A stretch of DNA of 64,000 nucleotides from Podospora comata (taxonomy: Eukaryota; Ascomycota; Sordariomycetes; Sordariales; Podosporaceae), in NCBI GenBank assembly GCA_017354895.1, contig CP071493.1:7254001-7318000 (forward strand). Reading direction: 5' to 3'. Every line of letters starts with the position of its first letter. Positions within the stretch are counted from its first letter, which is position 1. Below, piece after piece: positions 1 through 13,200 of this stretch. The notes below the pieces were generated by a model. That model was given only the letters and a program-made list of their open reading frames with translations. It searched no databases and was not told the origin of the DNA. Position numbers and translations under genes: made by a program.

Positions 1-2298
1 AGCTGTGTCAGCATCCCATCTCGATATCCCAAGATAATATGTAAATGTCAAGAAAAAAGGGGTCCTGGGTTGACCGTCTTGGCTTCCTTGCCAAGCGACG
101 GAATACCGATGCCAAGTGGTTCACGGCGTCCTTGTTCGGCTGCAGGTACCGAACTCGTCGATAAGTTCCGCAACGGACGAATGTGAAAGCTCACGAATGC
201 CCTGATGTTTTGCTGGCGCTGGCTTGGTCGTGGCAGAAGGGAAGCAATAAAGCTGGCTAGCGGTCAAATGATGCGACTAGTTGGCAGCTAACTACAGCAA
301 AGTATCCAGTACATCTAGCACTTGACGCCTGGGTCAGCCCAATCCCGAGACGAACAAGATAGGAGAGGTGGATGGCGGTTAGCCCTGTCCCAAACAACAT
401 GCAAACACACATTGCGTGCGGGATTTTTCCATGTCTATCATGATGTGCTGGCCAGGCTGGCTGAACTTCAACTTGCTGATATCAGACCATGTTCGTTGCC
501 ATGTTGGGAAAGTTCAGAGTGCCAAAGGCCGTCGTGGAACGCTTGGTTCCCTCTACCCTATTGCATGGTAGAGCCAATCAGACCGCCCAGATGGGGTAGG
601 TTCCATGTCAGGGGCACTGGGAGGGCATACAGAGCAACGCATACAAACCCTCAATGAAAGCTAGTCCCAACGAACCGATGGTATCTCCCGCAAAGTTAGC
701 CTCCCGCCTCGGAGCAGGTTGCAAAATGGGGTCGTGAAGAAACGCCGGTTCTGGTCCCGGTTCCGCCAAGAGATATGGAGCTTTGAAAAGGGCAGGCTCC
801 CACGAGCACGAGGGAACTTGGAATCCAAGATGGTCTCTCGTCCGTCACTTGTTCTCCATTGCCCAAGGACGCAGAGGAGTGAGTTCGTTCTGGAGACGAG
901 TTCACGCACCAGAGCGGCATCCACACGGCTCCTCCCACCCAAGAGGGCGGAACACCTCCTCTTCCCCTTCCGTGCCCACACCCCCTCTCCCCATCATTCA
1001 CATCTGCCATGTTTTGGGTCGTACTTGGGGAACGGATGGCTGATCAGGAAGGCCTCTGTACACCCTGAGCGCGGGGAAAAAAGACTCAAGCCACGAAGCA
1101 TACCGTGGGAATCATGCGGGCTCTGACGAGGTCTTGAGAATACTGCTTCTCAATTGGCAACAGCCCATTGGTGTTTTTCAGTCGACCAGTCCTGAGCGGC
1201 AAGCCTCGACTGCTATTGATGTCCCAATCCTGGTCGATATCGAACCCGACGTCGTTTGAAGAGCGGGGAAACAAAAGCAACGGAGGGGAGGGGAATGAAC
1301 AAGCCTTTCTCGGCATCGCCTTGCAAGGGTGTCTGTCAGGCCTTGGGCTTGGGACAGGCCGACGAGAAAGAGCAAGCAGAGTGACGCGCCAGTGAGCGTC
1401 CAAGGATCGGTGAAGGCTTGCCCCTTTGCAGCACGATCGAGCACATCGACTCAAGCCGAGACAGACGAGGCGCAAGAAAGCAATGCCCAGACGGGAGATC
1501 GAAACGCCAAGACAGTCTGACGAGCTTGTGAGTTATCTCGACCTATCCAAGCCGGTCGATGCGCTGCCTTGTGTCGCTGGACCGCCGCGACCCTGCGGAA
1601 CATCGATCTGCTGGCTGGACCGGGAGAAGAGTGAAGTTGTGATGCTGATTATCCGTACCCGGTCTCTTCCGCTCTCCTACCACGCGGCAGATTCATGGAC
1701 GGCGTGATGGGCGTTTGGCGATGGACTGTTGGCTGACGGGGGGGGCGGAGATGTTTCTTCCCATGGCTGCCAAGCCCCTCCTCTCCTGACAGGGATAAGA
1801 GGTCCGCATTTAGCAATTATATGGTAATAGCATCTTGCTACAGACTGCACGGGGACAGCAGGTTTGGTTGGTGGGCGGCAGAAGGTGTTGTTGCAGTTGA
1901 CGTCGTTTTGGGAATGCTGCAGATGCAGTGCATCCCAAGCGAGCCAGTCGATGGGAAATCATGGAGAACGAACGTGGGGGAAGCGATAACAGGCTCCACT
2001 CGCCCTCGGAAAATCGAACGACGATTTTCTTGGTGACGGCTTTCCGTTTTGGGCAGAATGTGTAGCGGGAGTTTTGGTTGACGGTGCTGCGCTCATTGGA
2101 ATATTGGACTGGATGTGGTGTCAATGTAAGGTCCGGGATGGCTTGTGCGTCCGGCCGGTGAAGGGAAACGGATGCCGAGGGAGAGCACGCGGTGACGAAC
2201 GCCGAGCCCTTGGCAACGGCTCGTTGCGCTGAGTACCTGACATGCCATAAGAACGCCAGGTCGCCGCCCGGGTTGCGTACCAGAATGCCCGATAGATA

Positions 2299-2338
2299 CA
2301 CATGTGTATATATATATATACTATATACACATATATAT
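2299..2338. repeat. TA-rich inverted repeat
   Basis: The arm atgtgtatata at 2302-2312 is the exact reverse complement of tatatacacat at 2322-2332, with a TA-rich loop between them. It could extrude as a hairpin or be a plain TA/TG microsatellite that happens to be palindromic. Confidence 0.7.
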
Positions 2339-4947
2339 TGAAGGTTGGCGTCGTTCCCTACCGCGCTTTTGTTCCATCCATTCCTTGCGTCACGCCCCAC
2401 GAGCAGAGAGACACAGCAGTCGTTGGAAGATGTCCCAGGAAGCTGGATGTCTTAAGTAAGCAACACACGACAAGTGAGACCTGAATTCGGATAACCGGGG
2501 CCCACTGTACGACGATAAAGCGTGTCCCCCCCCCCATCAATCGATCAACTTGAGTGAGAATCTAGATTCCTGACGGGCTGAGAGAGGCCGCACAATGTAA
2601 CCCGTCTGTTTCTGAACTTGAACCTGCCGTTTTCCGTGTGACGGGTTTGCTGAAAGAGGAGGCTGAACTTTATTCTCACGGCCGGCCTTGTGGGACCTGC
2701 TGGCGGCGGCGGAGAGTGCGAATGTCGCGTGCTGACTTGCCCTGGGAGTAAGACAATCCACATTCAAGTGCCATGACACAAGACAATGACGCCCCCAGCT
2801 CCGTTGATTGCAACCCTGTCCGTTTTCTTTGTCACTTTGTGTTCTTGAAGGAGCGATAGCAAGTTTCCAACTGCAGCAAATGATGCAATGCCGCCGCAAG
2901 ATTGCCGCTCTGTTTCTTCTGATCAGCCTTCGGCAGGTCGTCGGGATGCACTGGGATGTTGTCGGTGTTGATGAAAGCTGTTCTTGAACAGACTCGAGAA
3001 GAGCACACCACCACCACCAGCCTTGCCTTAGTGCCCACTAGCTCGACGCACAAGGGCAGGGTAAGCGGGGTAGCCTCCCCCCTTTCCTGTTAGGAGTGAG
3101 GTTATTCTCGCTGCAGTTCTGCTGAACAACGGGCACACCACCACCAGACGATGACGCAAGTCGGCCTTGCAGAGATCTCAAGTCCTCGGCAGGGATTCGC
3201 TCAGTTGGGAAAAGGCATTCGTTGCTTTTGTTCTCGAGGTTGGAGTCTCAAAGCTGAAAATGGCTGGCATTTGAAACATGCAAACGTGCTTTCTGGCTGC
3301 CCAAAATACGCGTACCCATTGCTAATCACGCTCGGTGTTTCTGATATCAACTCACGATGAGGAGCCACAAGCAAAGATAAGAAAGAGAAAAGAGCCGAGA
3401 TCATCGATTGCGTTTGTAAACGCCGTTCAGAGACCCCGCCAAGATGACAGTCCCGATGCAGCCATCGCGCTGGCAAAGCCGCCACCCTGCTTTCCTCCGG
3501 GTATAGTGCAGTTCGATCTGCGATCAACAACATGGAACGCTCACAACAAAAGCCGACTCGCAGATGATATTGCGGCATATTTAGGAGGAGGGCTTGGTAA
3601 TTCCTCGAGTCCTTGGCGCAGTGTATACGATAGGGCAGGTTTCAAAGCCGACTGCTCCGACATGCTCCAAGAGAGGGGGTTCCTCTCATAACGAGAGGGC
3701 ACAAAGCGAGAGATCAAGATAGATACTTGGCCAACAAGTGAAGCTATCCCGTCCCGTCTCTCCGTCTGCGATTTCTAGAAAAGCCACAAGAAGCGGAACA
3801 GACGAACAAGGTAACAAATGTGCCCCGCCATCCACCAGCTCTCGATAACCCCTCTCCCCGCAGCAATTCCTCACCCTCGGCCTCTCGGCGCCTGGTGGGG
3901 GTGGAGCCTCCATGCCACCAGCGGAGTCTTTTGTGCCCGGTACGTGCGCAGGTTCCAGCCGCCGATGTCGTGCCTGTTGCCACGGGCAGGGGACTCCCCT
4001 AAAGCCGTTCTGGTGTAAGTTGAGATGGTTTTGAAAACTTGAGGGTTTTGAGGGTTTTGAGGTTTCATGGCATTGCTTCAATGCAACCTTCGTTCCAGCA
4101 GTGCAGGGCCTGTTGCCCGGCAGCCCATTGGACGCTCACAAGTAGCCCTCACTTGTTCACACCCCGCCCCCCCTCCAACACTTGTGCTTGATGATTCCAC
4201 CGTTCTAATTGCAACACGCAGGCGTGCGGAGTGCATTGGGGGAAGCATATATCAGCGAAATCACTGGTGGTGAGGTCTGTGGGCCCCCTTGGCGTCTGCA
4301 ATCTCAGAGCGGCCGAGGAGGTAGGTATCTGTACATCCGCCTACGATTCAGGCCGCTTCCCAACTCAGATACCGCTGCGAGGTTACTCGCTACAACCTAA
4401 CCTCTCTTCGAGTTGCGGTTGCATTTTTTATTTTTTTTGATTGTGTGAGCAAAGACGCCTTCGGCCGCATTGGATTGGGCTCAGTGTGTCCGTAACATAC
4501 CATGTACCCTAGTGAGCAATGAGAGATGAGCGACAGGACACACACAGAGCAACCTGAAAGGTAAGGTTGCGTCTCCGAGTCCGCTCTGGCTGGGGTTGAG
4601 GGCTTCCAGCTCGAAATTATCCAACCTGCGGTTATGTGTTGAGCGGAATGGAGAAGGTCCCCATGGTCCCCCAGCGGGTTCCATACAGCCCCCCTGGACC
4701 ACCCACCTAAACGAACGTGCGCTAGCACTTAACACTCAACCCCCACCACCCCGATCGCCCAAAAACCCTCAAGAGCGAACCCACCCCGGGATCCTGTTGC
4801 CCGCAGCTGTCCATCCGTCCCATACATTACCAAACCGTCTCGTCTTCTTGAGCCAAAAACTCGTTTTTCGAATCTTTTCCCCTTTCGAAGCCGACCCATC
4901 CCGCGATGTCGTTATAGTTTCTGGCCCACGGGCACATCAACCTTCTG

Positions 4948-4968
4948 CTCTCTCTCGCTCTCTCTGTC

Positions 4969-5030
<62 letters not shown>

Positions 5031-5031
5031 C
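4948..5031 (+). repeat. CT (polypyrimidine) microsatellite
   Basis: An almost pure (CT)n run, interrupted only by a few TG and TTT steps. It lies about 0.8 kb upstream of the kinase start codon. CT-rich stretches are common in fungal promoters and leaders, so a regulatory role is possible but not shown. Confidence 0.9.
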
Positions 5032-5825
5032 ATTCCTGGCCGAACAACACCTTCCCATGCGAATCGACCGCCAAGAAGCGCGAGAGACCACCGGTATTTA
5101 AACGTGTAGATCTCGGCCGTTTTGGAGACTTGGACCACAGCGCCACGCCCTGCTACAAGCTACACAGGGCTACACAAATCTCGCCGTGCTCATTGAGACA
5201 GGCTTGGCAGGGAACGACCAGACAGACAGAAAAGATTGCTTCGTGGTCGACTTGCGCGGCCCTGCATATATATACACCACGGTTTTGCCGGTGAACCTTC
5301 TTGCGAGCGCCTTTGCTCCCGCAAGCGTTCCGCCAAAAAAAACACACCGCAGCAGTGAGCCGCCATCGCTGAGTTCCCAGTTGGCTGATTAATAACACGA
5401 GAAGACAAAAAAAACAAGAGGGTCCTTTTCCAAGGAGAGGAAACAGGTGGTGTGTGAGCCCCTACCTGCAGCTCGAAGCACCCAGAACAAGACAGGCGTC
5501 TTTCTGGCCGTTCCAGCAATACCCTTCAGGCATATAGGGTCGATCGGTTACGCCGAGAGTGGTGGTTTGGTGGTCCCCAGATAAGCCAGTGGTGTACCTT
5601 ACACTATACATGGTTGAAGCTGGATTTCCAGCTCTCTGGCTACTCAGAACCCCTCGTGCCCTGTGCAGCCCGTCCGTCCACCCCCCGCTGTGGTTGCGTT
5701 CAATCGCACGCTAAGCGGCGGCCGGACCCTGACGTATTGAAGAACCAGACAAGCCGGCTGGCTTTTTTTGCGTGCCGCTCGTCTGCTCCCGTTGCGCTTT
5801 TTATCGCACTACATAATCGGTCACA

Positions 5826-8198
5826 ATGGCGACCATCTCAGCGCTGGCTGCTGCGGCTACGCAGACGTCCTCATTAGGTATCTTCACCCTCTTTGATTTA
5901 AGCCACCAACGGCTCCCCCCTTCTTCTGCCACTTCTGCTTCTGCTTCTGCTTCTTCTCCTTCCCTTCCTCTCCCTCACCATAGTCAAGAAAGCCTTGTTG
6001 TCAACCGAACATTCTGCTCAACTTTTCTCTCTCCAGACCCGTCCTCTGTGCGTCCCAATTCCGACAGGTCCAGCTACTCATCATCGCCACGCCAATATCC
6101 CACCGAGCTTACAGATCCCATTCTGGAAGAGGGTGATGAGACCGACAGCGAGGTCGCCAACGAACCCGTCACTCCCGTGAGTGGCCGCCAGTCTCAGGAT
6201 TTTCAAGCGCTTGCCAATCACGAAATCCATCCGGACGTGGCCCAGGAACAGGCCGACCAAAGTGTCACCTCCTTTCCAGCCGTGCGGGCCGGCACCACGC
6301 CCGGCTCCAAGCCGCCCCTGGTGCTGAATACTGACGGTGATACCCCGCCGAGAGCACCCCCCAAGAGCTCTTCCTCGTCCGTTATTTCCAACACCCAAAC
6401 AACACCTCGTGCTGCTGAGCCACCAGCAACGCCACCGCCGCCCACCGCCGCCGCCTCCTCGGCCGACCAAGATCCCGCCGCACACCATCACATCAGGCGG
6501 CCCACTTTCAGCAGCTCGTCTCTTCGTCGCAACATGTCGAGCTTTCTCAAACGTGTCACCCATCCGGACAAGTCTGACGCCGTCAGTGGTGTCGGATACT
6601 CAGAACACCCGGTGCACGAGAGTGGACGAAAGGTACCAGCTCGAAGGTGGTCCATGAACAGGAGTTCGGCTACTACTCGCTCCAACACTCCGCCCTCGCC
6701 GGGATCACCTGTGGAGATGGCTATCCGGAGCAAGGAGCAGGCGTCGACGCCAACCGTGCCCGGCTCCGACGAGTTTGTCAAAAAGAAGCCACGTGCTTCG
6801 ACCAACTTTTTGCGCTCCCGCCCGCATGTTCCGAACAATGCTGAACTGCAACTCAGACGTCGCGCGAGCAGTTTTGATTACACCAACCAGGAGAAGGTCC
6901 TCGTTGCCTCCACGCCACACGGCCCGGTCAACGTTGAGAAGATCGAAAGGCAGATCTGGGAAATGCCCGCGGAAACCGGCACCGGCCTCAAGGCTCGCCG
7001 CATGAGCGTGAGCTTGCCTGATGATTTCGTGGTCGACGTGGTCGAGCTGCAGTCGGAATTTGAGTACGAGAACAAGCTGCTCGGCCGCCATGCAAAGTCG
7101 GTCGGCAAGGGCGGTCACGGCAAGGTCAAGACGATGGCCAGGAAGGGATGCCCCGCCGAACTCGTTGCGGTCAAAGAATTCCGCCGCAAATCGCGCCTGG
7201 AGACGGTGGAGGAGTACGAGAACAAGATCAAATCCGAGTACACCCTATCCAAGAGTCTGAACCACCCCAACGTGGTCACGACATTTCGACTCTGCATCGA
7301 CCACGGCCGTTGGAACCACGTCATGGAGTTTTGCTCGGAAGGAGATCTGTACGGGCTGGTGAAGGAGGGTTACCTCAAGGGCGACGACAAGGAGAAGGAC
7401 CGTTTGTGTCTCTTCAAACAGCTCGTTCGGGGTGTGCACTATCTACACTCCAACGGCATCGCGCACCGAGACATCAAGCTCGAGAACCTCCTCATCACCA
7501 GCGACAGCGCTCTCAAGATTGCAGACTTCGGCGTTTCTGAGGTCTTTTGCGGCTCGCACCCCGGACTTAGAGAATCTGGAGGCCAGTGCGGCAAGAACAT
7601 GGGCGAAATACGTCGCTGCGCGCCCGGCATCTGCGGCAGCATGCCTTACTTGGCACCTGAGGTGCTGAAGAAGGAGGGTGATTATGACCCTCGTGCCGTG
7701 GACGTGTGGAGTTCGGCCGTGGTCATGCTTCATTTGGTTTTTGGTGGTGCCATATGGCAGAAGGCGCAGGAAGGCGATAACTCCGCCGCCAACAAGAATT
7801 TCAACGAGCTTGTCCGTGGGTGGACACAGTGGAACGCATCACACAAGGACGCCGAAAACCCGGCCATCACCGAGATGGACTATCCCAAAGTCAAGGCGTT
7901 CGACTTTGGCGTCAGACCCCCCGCCCTCCGAAGAGTTCTCCTCCAGATGCTCAACCCAAACCCGGACCAGCGCACCTCGATCCACGACGTGGTCAACAAC
8001 CGATGGGTCAGGAACATCGAATGCTGCCAGAAGGCCGACAACGAAGAGGCCGACCCGGCTACCACCATGATTGACGCATCCAAGAGCGGCTGTCTCATTC
8101 GTAGCGGGGAGAAGCTTTTCTGCCACAACCACCTCCCCCCGAAGAAGCAGTTCACCTCTCATTCTCTGGGAAAGATGCCCGGTAGTGTTGGGTACTGA
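5826..8198 (+). CDS. Serine/threonine protein kinase, HAL4/SAT4-like
   Basis: A protein kinase with a long Ser/Thr/Pro-rich N-terminal half and a C-terminal catalytic domain. Kinase landmarks are all visible: Gly-rich loop GKGGHGKV, ATP-binding lysine in VAVKEF (codon near 7167), catalytic loop HRDIKLENL (near 7466), DFG (near 7526) and APEV. The start ATG has a good context (cacaATG). An intron is likely at 5878-6036 (donor GTATCT, acceptor CTCCAG, branch-like CTCAAC). It is 159 bases, an exact multiple of three with no stop, so both spliced (737 aa) and unspliced (790 aa) forms are open. Subfamily placement near the yeast Hal4/Sat4 nutrient- and ion-transport kinases rests on layout and activation-segment flavour and is less certain than the kinase call. 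The activation segment is long and Cys/Gly-rich. No close neighbour suggests its pathway. Confidence 0.88.
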   Translation: MATISALAAAATQTSSLGIFTLFDLSHQRLPPSSATSASASASSPSLPLPHHSQESLVVNRTFCSTFLSPDPSSVRPNSDRSSYSSSPRQYPTELTDPILEEGDETDSEVANEPVTPVSGRQSQDFQALANHEIHPDVAQEQADQSVTSFPAVRAGTTPGSKPPLVLNTDGDTPPRAPPKSSSSSVISNTQTTPRAAEPPATPPPPTAAASSADQDPAAHHHIRRPTFSSSSLRRNMSSFLKRVTHPDKSDAVSGVGYSEHPVHESGRKVPARRWSMNRSSATTRSNTPPSPGSPVEMAIRSKEQASTPTVPGSDEFVKKKPRASTNFLRSRPHVPNNAELQLRRRASSFDYTNQEKVLVASTPHGPVNVEKIERQIWEMPAETGTGLKARRMSVSLPDDFVVDVVELQSEFEYENKLLGRHAKSVGKGGHGKVKTMARKGCPAELVAVKEFRRKSRLETVEEYENKIKSEYTLSKSLNHPNVVTTFRLCIDHGRWNHVMEFCSEGDLYGLVKEGYLKGDDKEKDRLCLFKQLVRGVHYLHSNGIAHRDIKLENLLITSDSALKIADFGVSEVFCGSHPGLRESGGQCGKNMGEIRRCAPGICGSMPYLAPEVLKKEGDYDPRAVDVWSSAVVMLHLVFGGAIWQKAQEGDNSAANKNFNELVRGWTQWNASHKDAENPAITEMDYPKVKAFDFGVRPPALRRVLLQMLNPNPDQRTSIHDVVNNRWVRNIECCQKADNEEADPATTMIDASKSGCLIRSGEKLFCHNHLPPKKQFTSHSLGKMPGSVGY

Positions 8199-11100
8199 GA
8201 GATTTGTTTTAGTTATGCATGCTTGGCTTGGCAGGTCGGCGAGGAATTTTCTGCGACACACATGCACTGGCGTTACACATGGATCAGGGGATTTGTGCAC
8301 CACAGCATAGCGGTTGTTTGGGCGGTCCAGTTTTTTATTTTATTTTATTTTTTACACGATACTTGGCGTAGGGAGGAGCGAGCAATGGCGGTCTTTGCCG
8401 AGTTGGTTCAACGGCTTTTCAACCACATCGATTCCACACATTCACGCATTCATCCAACCATGACACCCCAATGGTTTCTACTTAATCAATCGACGACCGT
8501 CAGGCGCGAGACGAGGGAAGACAAGGGGAGAGAGGGCTTGGCAAGAAGCACAGTACATATATGTCTGAATGCTGTTATAAAGCCTCGAACGGGAGACATT
8601 TTGGGAGGCAGGCGATTAGTCTCAAAGTTTCGGGCGGCGGACGAGGGCGGCTGTCTGAACGAGGTCACTTTTCATGACTCGGATGGAGCTCTATTTTTCC
8701 CTCAAAAGGAATGCGAGGCCAAGGGAGGTGAATTATCATAACACACACACACACACACACCACCCACCTATAGTGCCTCTTTATCTAGAAAGAGTGCCCC
8801 TTCCTGTTTTCAGTTATTCTCTTTTTCTTTTTCCCTCCTGGTTTTCCCGATTAGACAAAAAATAATTCTATACTGTTAAATTATACAACATTTATCATCA
8901 TGGCATCCCCGGGTTTTTTTTTCTTTTTCTTTTTGGTTTTTTTTTCTCGATCTGGTGAATGTGAGGTTACTGTGTAAATGGTGATGCATATGCCAAGGGG
9001 GACTTGGTCATGGTGGAACCGTCGGACAAAAGGCGAATGAAGAAAAAGGCGGGGGGGTTATCAAACGTCAGTCCTGACTTGACCAAGGTTGGTATCCCGC
9101 CGCCGCTGGTTGTATTACCCAGCTTTGCTAGAGCGCGTACCCTAAAGCATCAGGTTTTTCTTTTTTTATTTATTTATTTATGTATTTTTTTGGTTTTTTT
9201 TGAAGGGGTGTTTTGTTGGGATGATGGGATGGATGGGGCCGGCAGTATGACCCAAAGTCCGTGACCATTTGATATCTATTGTGTTGGACCCTGGGATAAA
9301 AGAAGAAGAAGAAGAAGAAGAAACCAAAAATTGCAAGCACATGTCGTGGTTAGCTTTGGGGATCGGCGACCCCGGATTTGGGTGTTCTAGAAGGGGAGTA
9401 CAAGAGTGATGACACATGCATGCATGGCTTGCTTGTGTGTCGAGGTGGTTTGATAGGGTGTTTTTTTTTTTTTTTTTTTCCATCCGCCCGGTCGGGACCT
9501 GCCACTTGCCTTTGCCTTTGCCTTTGCTGATATCCCATGCCATTTCTTTCTTCTCCTTGGCTTTGGTCTTTGTCACTGCTTACTTGGTTAAAACAGAGAG
9601 GGCGGGCTTATTCATGGCCTGTCAGTCAGTCAGTCACCGGGCGGCGGGAGGGGCAGCGATAGTAAACCGTGATACGGAGGTGGGCTTGTGATGTGATATG
9701 TCATGGTTGAAGAAGGGGTGACGTGATCGGAGATATACTACAGTATGTCAGGAGAGGCTTTTGATGGTGATAATGGGTGGGGATCGCATGGTTTGTTAGG
9801 TGCGAATATCGAGGCCGGGTAAGAGTTGAGCCATGCTGTAATGCCGTGAGGTTTGATACCCCAAGTTCAAAGAAGCTCCACCTTGTTCCCTTGCAACTCG
9901 AGATTCCACCGCAACAAATCGGCCAGGTGGATAGCACCTTCTGAGAGCAAGATCCGGAGAAAATGTCTTGGTCTTTTTCTCTCTCAACGGGGGGGGGGAG
10001 GGGGGGGGTGCTTTGCCTTTCCCCAGGGTGTCAGTCAGTCACTTGTCATGTTTGTTGTGGGTGAGAGCCCCACTTTCCACCCAACACACCCATTCTCACA
10101 AGCAGCAGCATCATCGTCATCGCTCGCTTTCGCATCCTACTCCCCTTCCTCCTGTTCAGCCATACGAGAAGCGAGGAAAGCGGTCGTCCAATCCAGTTCT
10201 GTCCGGCCAAATTCGAGGACACAGCGGTCAAAAAGATTCTAGAATGCTACACTGCATGATGGAGCCTGTGCTCGCCACTGTTGTGTCATAGGATACGCGT
10301 ATCTCGTTTTTGTTTGTCTTCCCCATCATTATCGCGCTCCTGTTAGTCCTGAGTGGTGGTCGGCTTCTCGGTTAAGGGCAGGCAGGAAGGAAAGGAAGCG
10401 TTCCCGGGCTTCCCTCTTCCCAGTTGTTTAGTGCGAAAAACTGAGGGATGGACCATTTTGGACTGGCTCGTCGGTAAGCCAAAAGACCCAAGATGCTGCC
10501 TTGGTGCGGGGGGAGACGTCCTCGATACGGGGACGGGCTTATCTTTCTTCTTCTTCTTCTTCTCCCTCCCCACGTGGAGAGGGGATGCCATCAGTTAGGT
10601 ATCACATCATCTCTCTCTGAATATTCCTTCCCGTCTTTCGGCGTCAGTTTCTTTCTCTTTTTGTCCGTCTGCCTCTGGGGAAATTTCGTGGTGGTTGTTC
10701 AGCCAAGAGGCCGAGGGATGGGGGATGGCAGTCCCGTTATGCATGCGCGCCGGAGTGGTTCAGTTCATGCTGATGTGGGAAGGTGTCTTGATCGATCAAC
10801 CAATTATCAGCTGTATTCTGATTCTAGGCTAGGCCAGGAAAGCTTTTGATGACGGCCTCTTCTAGAACAGTGTCCTCGATCAGGTTGTGTATAGTTACAC
10901 ACCATCTTTCCTGCCTGCACCAGTGATAAGAATCTCAAGATTAGCATGTTTTCCCTGGTCCTAGTCTACCCGAAGAAGCACACTGCAGACGATGCAGACA
11001 CGGCTGATAATTGTGTTTCTTGAACAGACGAAAATTCTGCAATCAACTTTTGCATATCAGTGTGCGTTGCAGCAGGAATGGGCTCTGGGGGCCTAGGCCG

Positions 11101-13200
11101 GCCTGTGTAGGTTTTCGATCCCCACGCAACGCATGCTATGCTGGCTTTCTTCAACTGGTCAAGTATTAGGTACTTTCTGCCTGTCAAAGTCAACATGTCT
11201 CAAGCCGATGTTCTAGATACAACCAACAACATGGTTTCATGCAGCCAGGAACCAAAACACCTCAGCTGTCTACTCTCACGAGATTGGTAAAGCTGAGAAG
11301 TGAAGGCATCACGAACTTTCCGCTCCCGCTCCCGCTCCCATCACCACCAACCATATATGCACACACATACACATGCAAAGCCAGGAAGTAGTTCCAAGCA
11401 AATCAGCTAACCAGCACGTTGTCCCGCTTGGCACTTGGCCGTCGATTCTTGGATATTGTGGCTTGCTGGCTTGCTGTAGTTCGTCCTGCGGATTATCGTG
11501 AAAGGGTGGGCAGTGCTCCAATGAGCGGTGCAACCGGTCGGGCCCGACAGACGACGGCCTACCATCGAGTCCGACCGAGCATGGGAGAGCGAGAGTGACC
11601 GCCACAGAACGCATGTCACGCACCCTATTCATCTAGATAGATGAAGACGGCGATGCAGTCCAACACGTGAGATGCAGATAACCCTAGAGAGAAACCCTCA
11701 AGAGGAGAAGGACTATGACGGGTCAATTCGGGTTGTGTGTAATGGGGGTTCCATGTGAAGTGGACATCAGGGAATGAGTAGGGGTTGCCAGTGGTCACCA
11801 CCCACGCTGCGGACAAGGTGACTGGCACCGCAAACGTGTTTAACTCTGAGGGTACCATGGTGAGACTTTGTCCAATGGGAAATGAGGCCTGTTCTCAAGA
11901 CCCCCAATCATCAAGAAGTGGGTGTTCCACATTTCCACTGATGGCTGGTCTGGTCGACTACCCCTGAAACGCCCCTTAAAATCCCAAACAACACAGAGTG
12001 CATTGAGCATCAGCATGGCAGCAACAGTATCGGAGAGGGAACATATTTTAGCTGAAATACATAGCCACGTTAGTGAATACTCATCCACGGAAACTTTGAC
12101 ATGGATGTTCAAATCGAATGAACGATAACTGCGATGGCTTGAAGGGTAGGAGTAACACAGCTCATATTTTTTTTTCCGGGATACCCTCTGTGCCCTCATC
12201 ATGCAAGCCCAAGCAACCCAATAATGAAAATTCAGGGGATGAACCTTTATGGGCAGCCGGCTTCCAATTTGTGTGGTCATGGCAACCAACAACCCCAGTG
12301 CTCTCACGACCAGTCCACGCACTTCTTCTCTTTGGAATACCCCAACTTCGGCGTTTCCAGTTCCAGTGCTGAAACTGCCTGCCCGGAACCCCCGGTTGGC
12401 TCCAAGCCAAAGGCAAGAGCGAATAAAGATAGCCAGACTCTTAATGGCCATGTCTAGCTACACCTGCAACCACCGTGTCACAAAGCTTCCTTCCATCTTT
12501 CATCCAAACTCCTCCATCATCATCAACCAGCTCTTCAGCCTCTCCCATCACCCCCTCCAGACCTGTTTCAAGTAACACTCTACACAACAGGGACCATTTG
12601 ATTCAGTTATTTTTTGACTTTGTATTCAGCTGCCTTGGCACCAATGTGTTGTGGGAGCCTAGTCTATTCTTTTGCTCATAAATCTTCTTTTAACCCCTTA
12701 GCCGTGTCGCTTTTCACTCCTGAATCTGTTCGCTGGAAGGGGAATTGTGTTGTTGTTTTTGGGGGAAGGGGAGGGAAGGGGAATAAGAATGGGGAAATGG
12801 GTGAAGAGAGAAGGGGTGCTGGGGGAAGTGACAATAAAAATAACAACAATGCTCCTATCAACAAAAGCCAACCGAAGCCTCACCCCTATAAAACGTCTAT
12901 CCCCAAGGCGCCTTATAATAAATGCCTCTGCTATACGCAACGCAGCGCAGCGTGTTTCACCCTGTTGAACTGCGAGCCCATATACGCTAGATCGCCGGTC
13001 CGAGCATCCATACCGCCGCGACACAAGATTGCAACGATCATTTATCGGCGGTGAAGCTGCCTATAGCTTTCGTCACCTTCTGCAGCCCCATGCAGTGATG
13101 GAGCTGGAAAGTGTGTCCCGATAATCCTTGACCACACCACTCAGCAAACAACTCGTCGGAAAATGCGGTCCCGAAGTGGCGGCAGTACAGAGAGTGGTTC
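8199..13200. other. Gene-free interval between convergent kinase and karyopherin genes
   Basis: Both flanking genes end here, so the interval contains two 3' untranslated regions. No open frame inside has family features or consistent splicing. It is rich in simple repeats: TTTTA at 8331-8353, AC at 8740-8764, AAG near 9300-9322, a 19-base T run at 9461-9479, GCCTTT units near 9508-9526, GTCA x4 at 9621-9636, long G runs near 9990-10010 and TTC at 10545-10562. The T/TTC stretches look like those of fungal 3' regions. Confidence 0.6.
8740..8764. repeat. AC dinucleotide microsatellite
   Basis: An uninterrupted (AC)n run of about ten units in the 3' region of the kinase gene. Confidence 0.9.

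Larger units (their letters stand above)
1..5825. other. Gene-free interval upstream of the kinase gene
   Basis: I see no supportable gene here. Open frames are short, overlap on both strands and match no family. The longest (4596-5294 +) runs through the CT tract and is low complexity. The interval holds an AT-rich inverted repeat near 2302-2332 and a long CT tract at 4948-5031. The last few hundred bases must contain the promoter and 5' leader of the kinase gene that starts at 5826. An unannotated non-coding transcript or a very small spliced gene cannot be excluded. Confidence 0.6.

Noticed and set aside
4596-5294. 232-codon + frame
   Set aside because: Its centre is a run of Ser-Leu from the CT microsatellite; low complexity, no domain.
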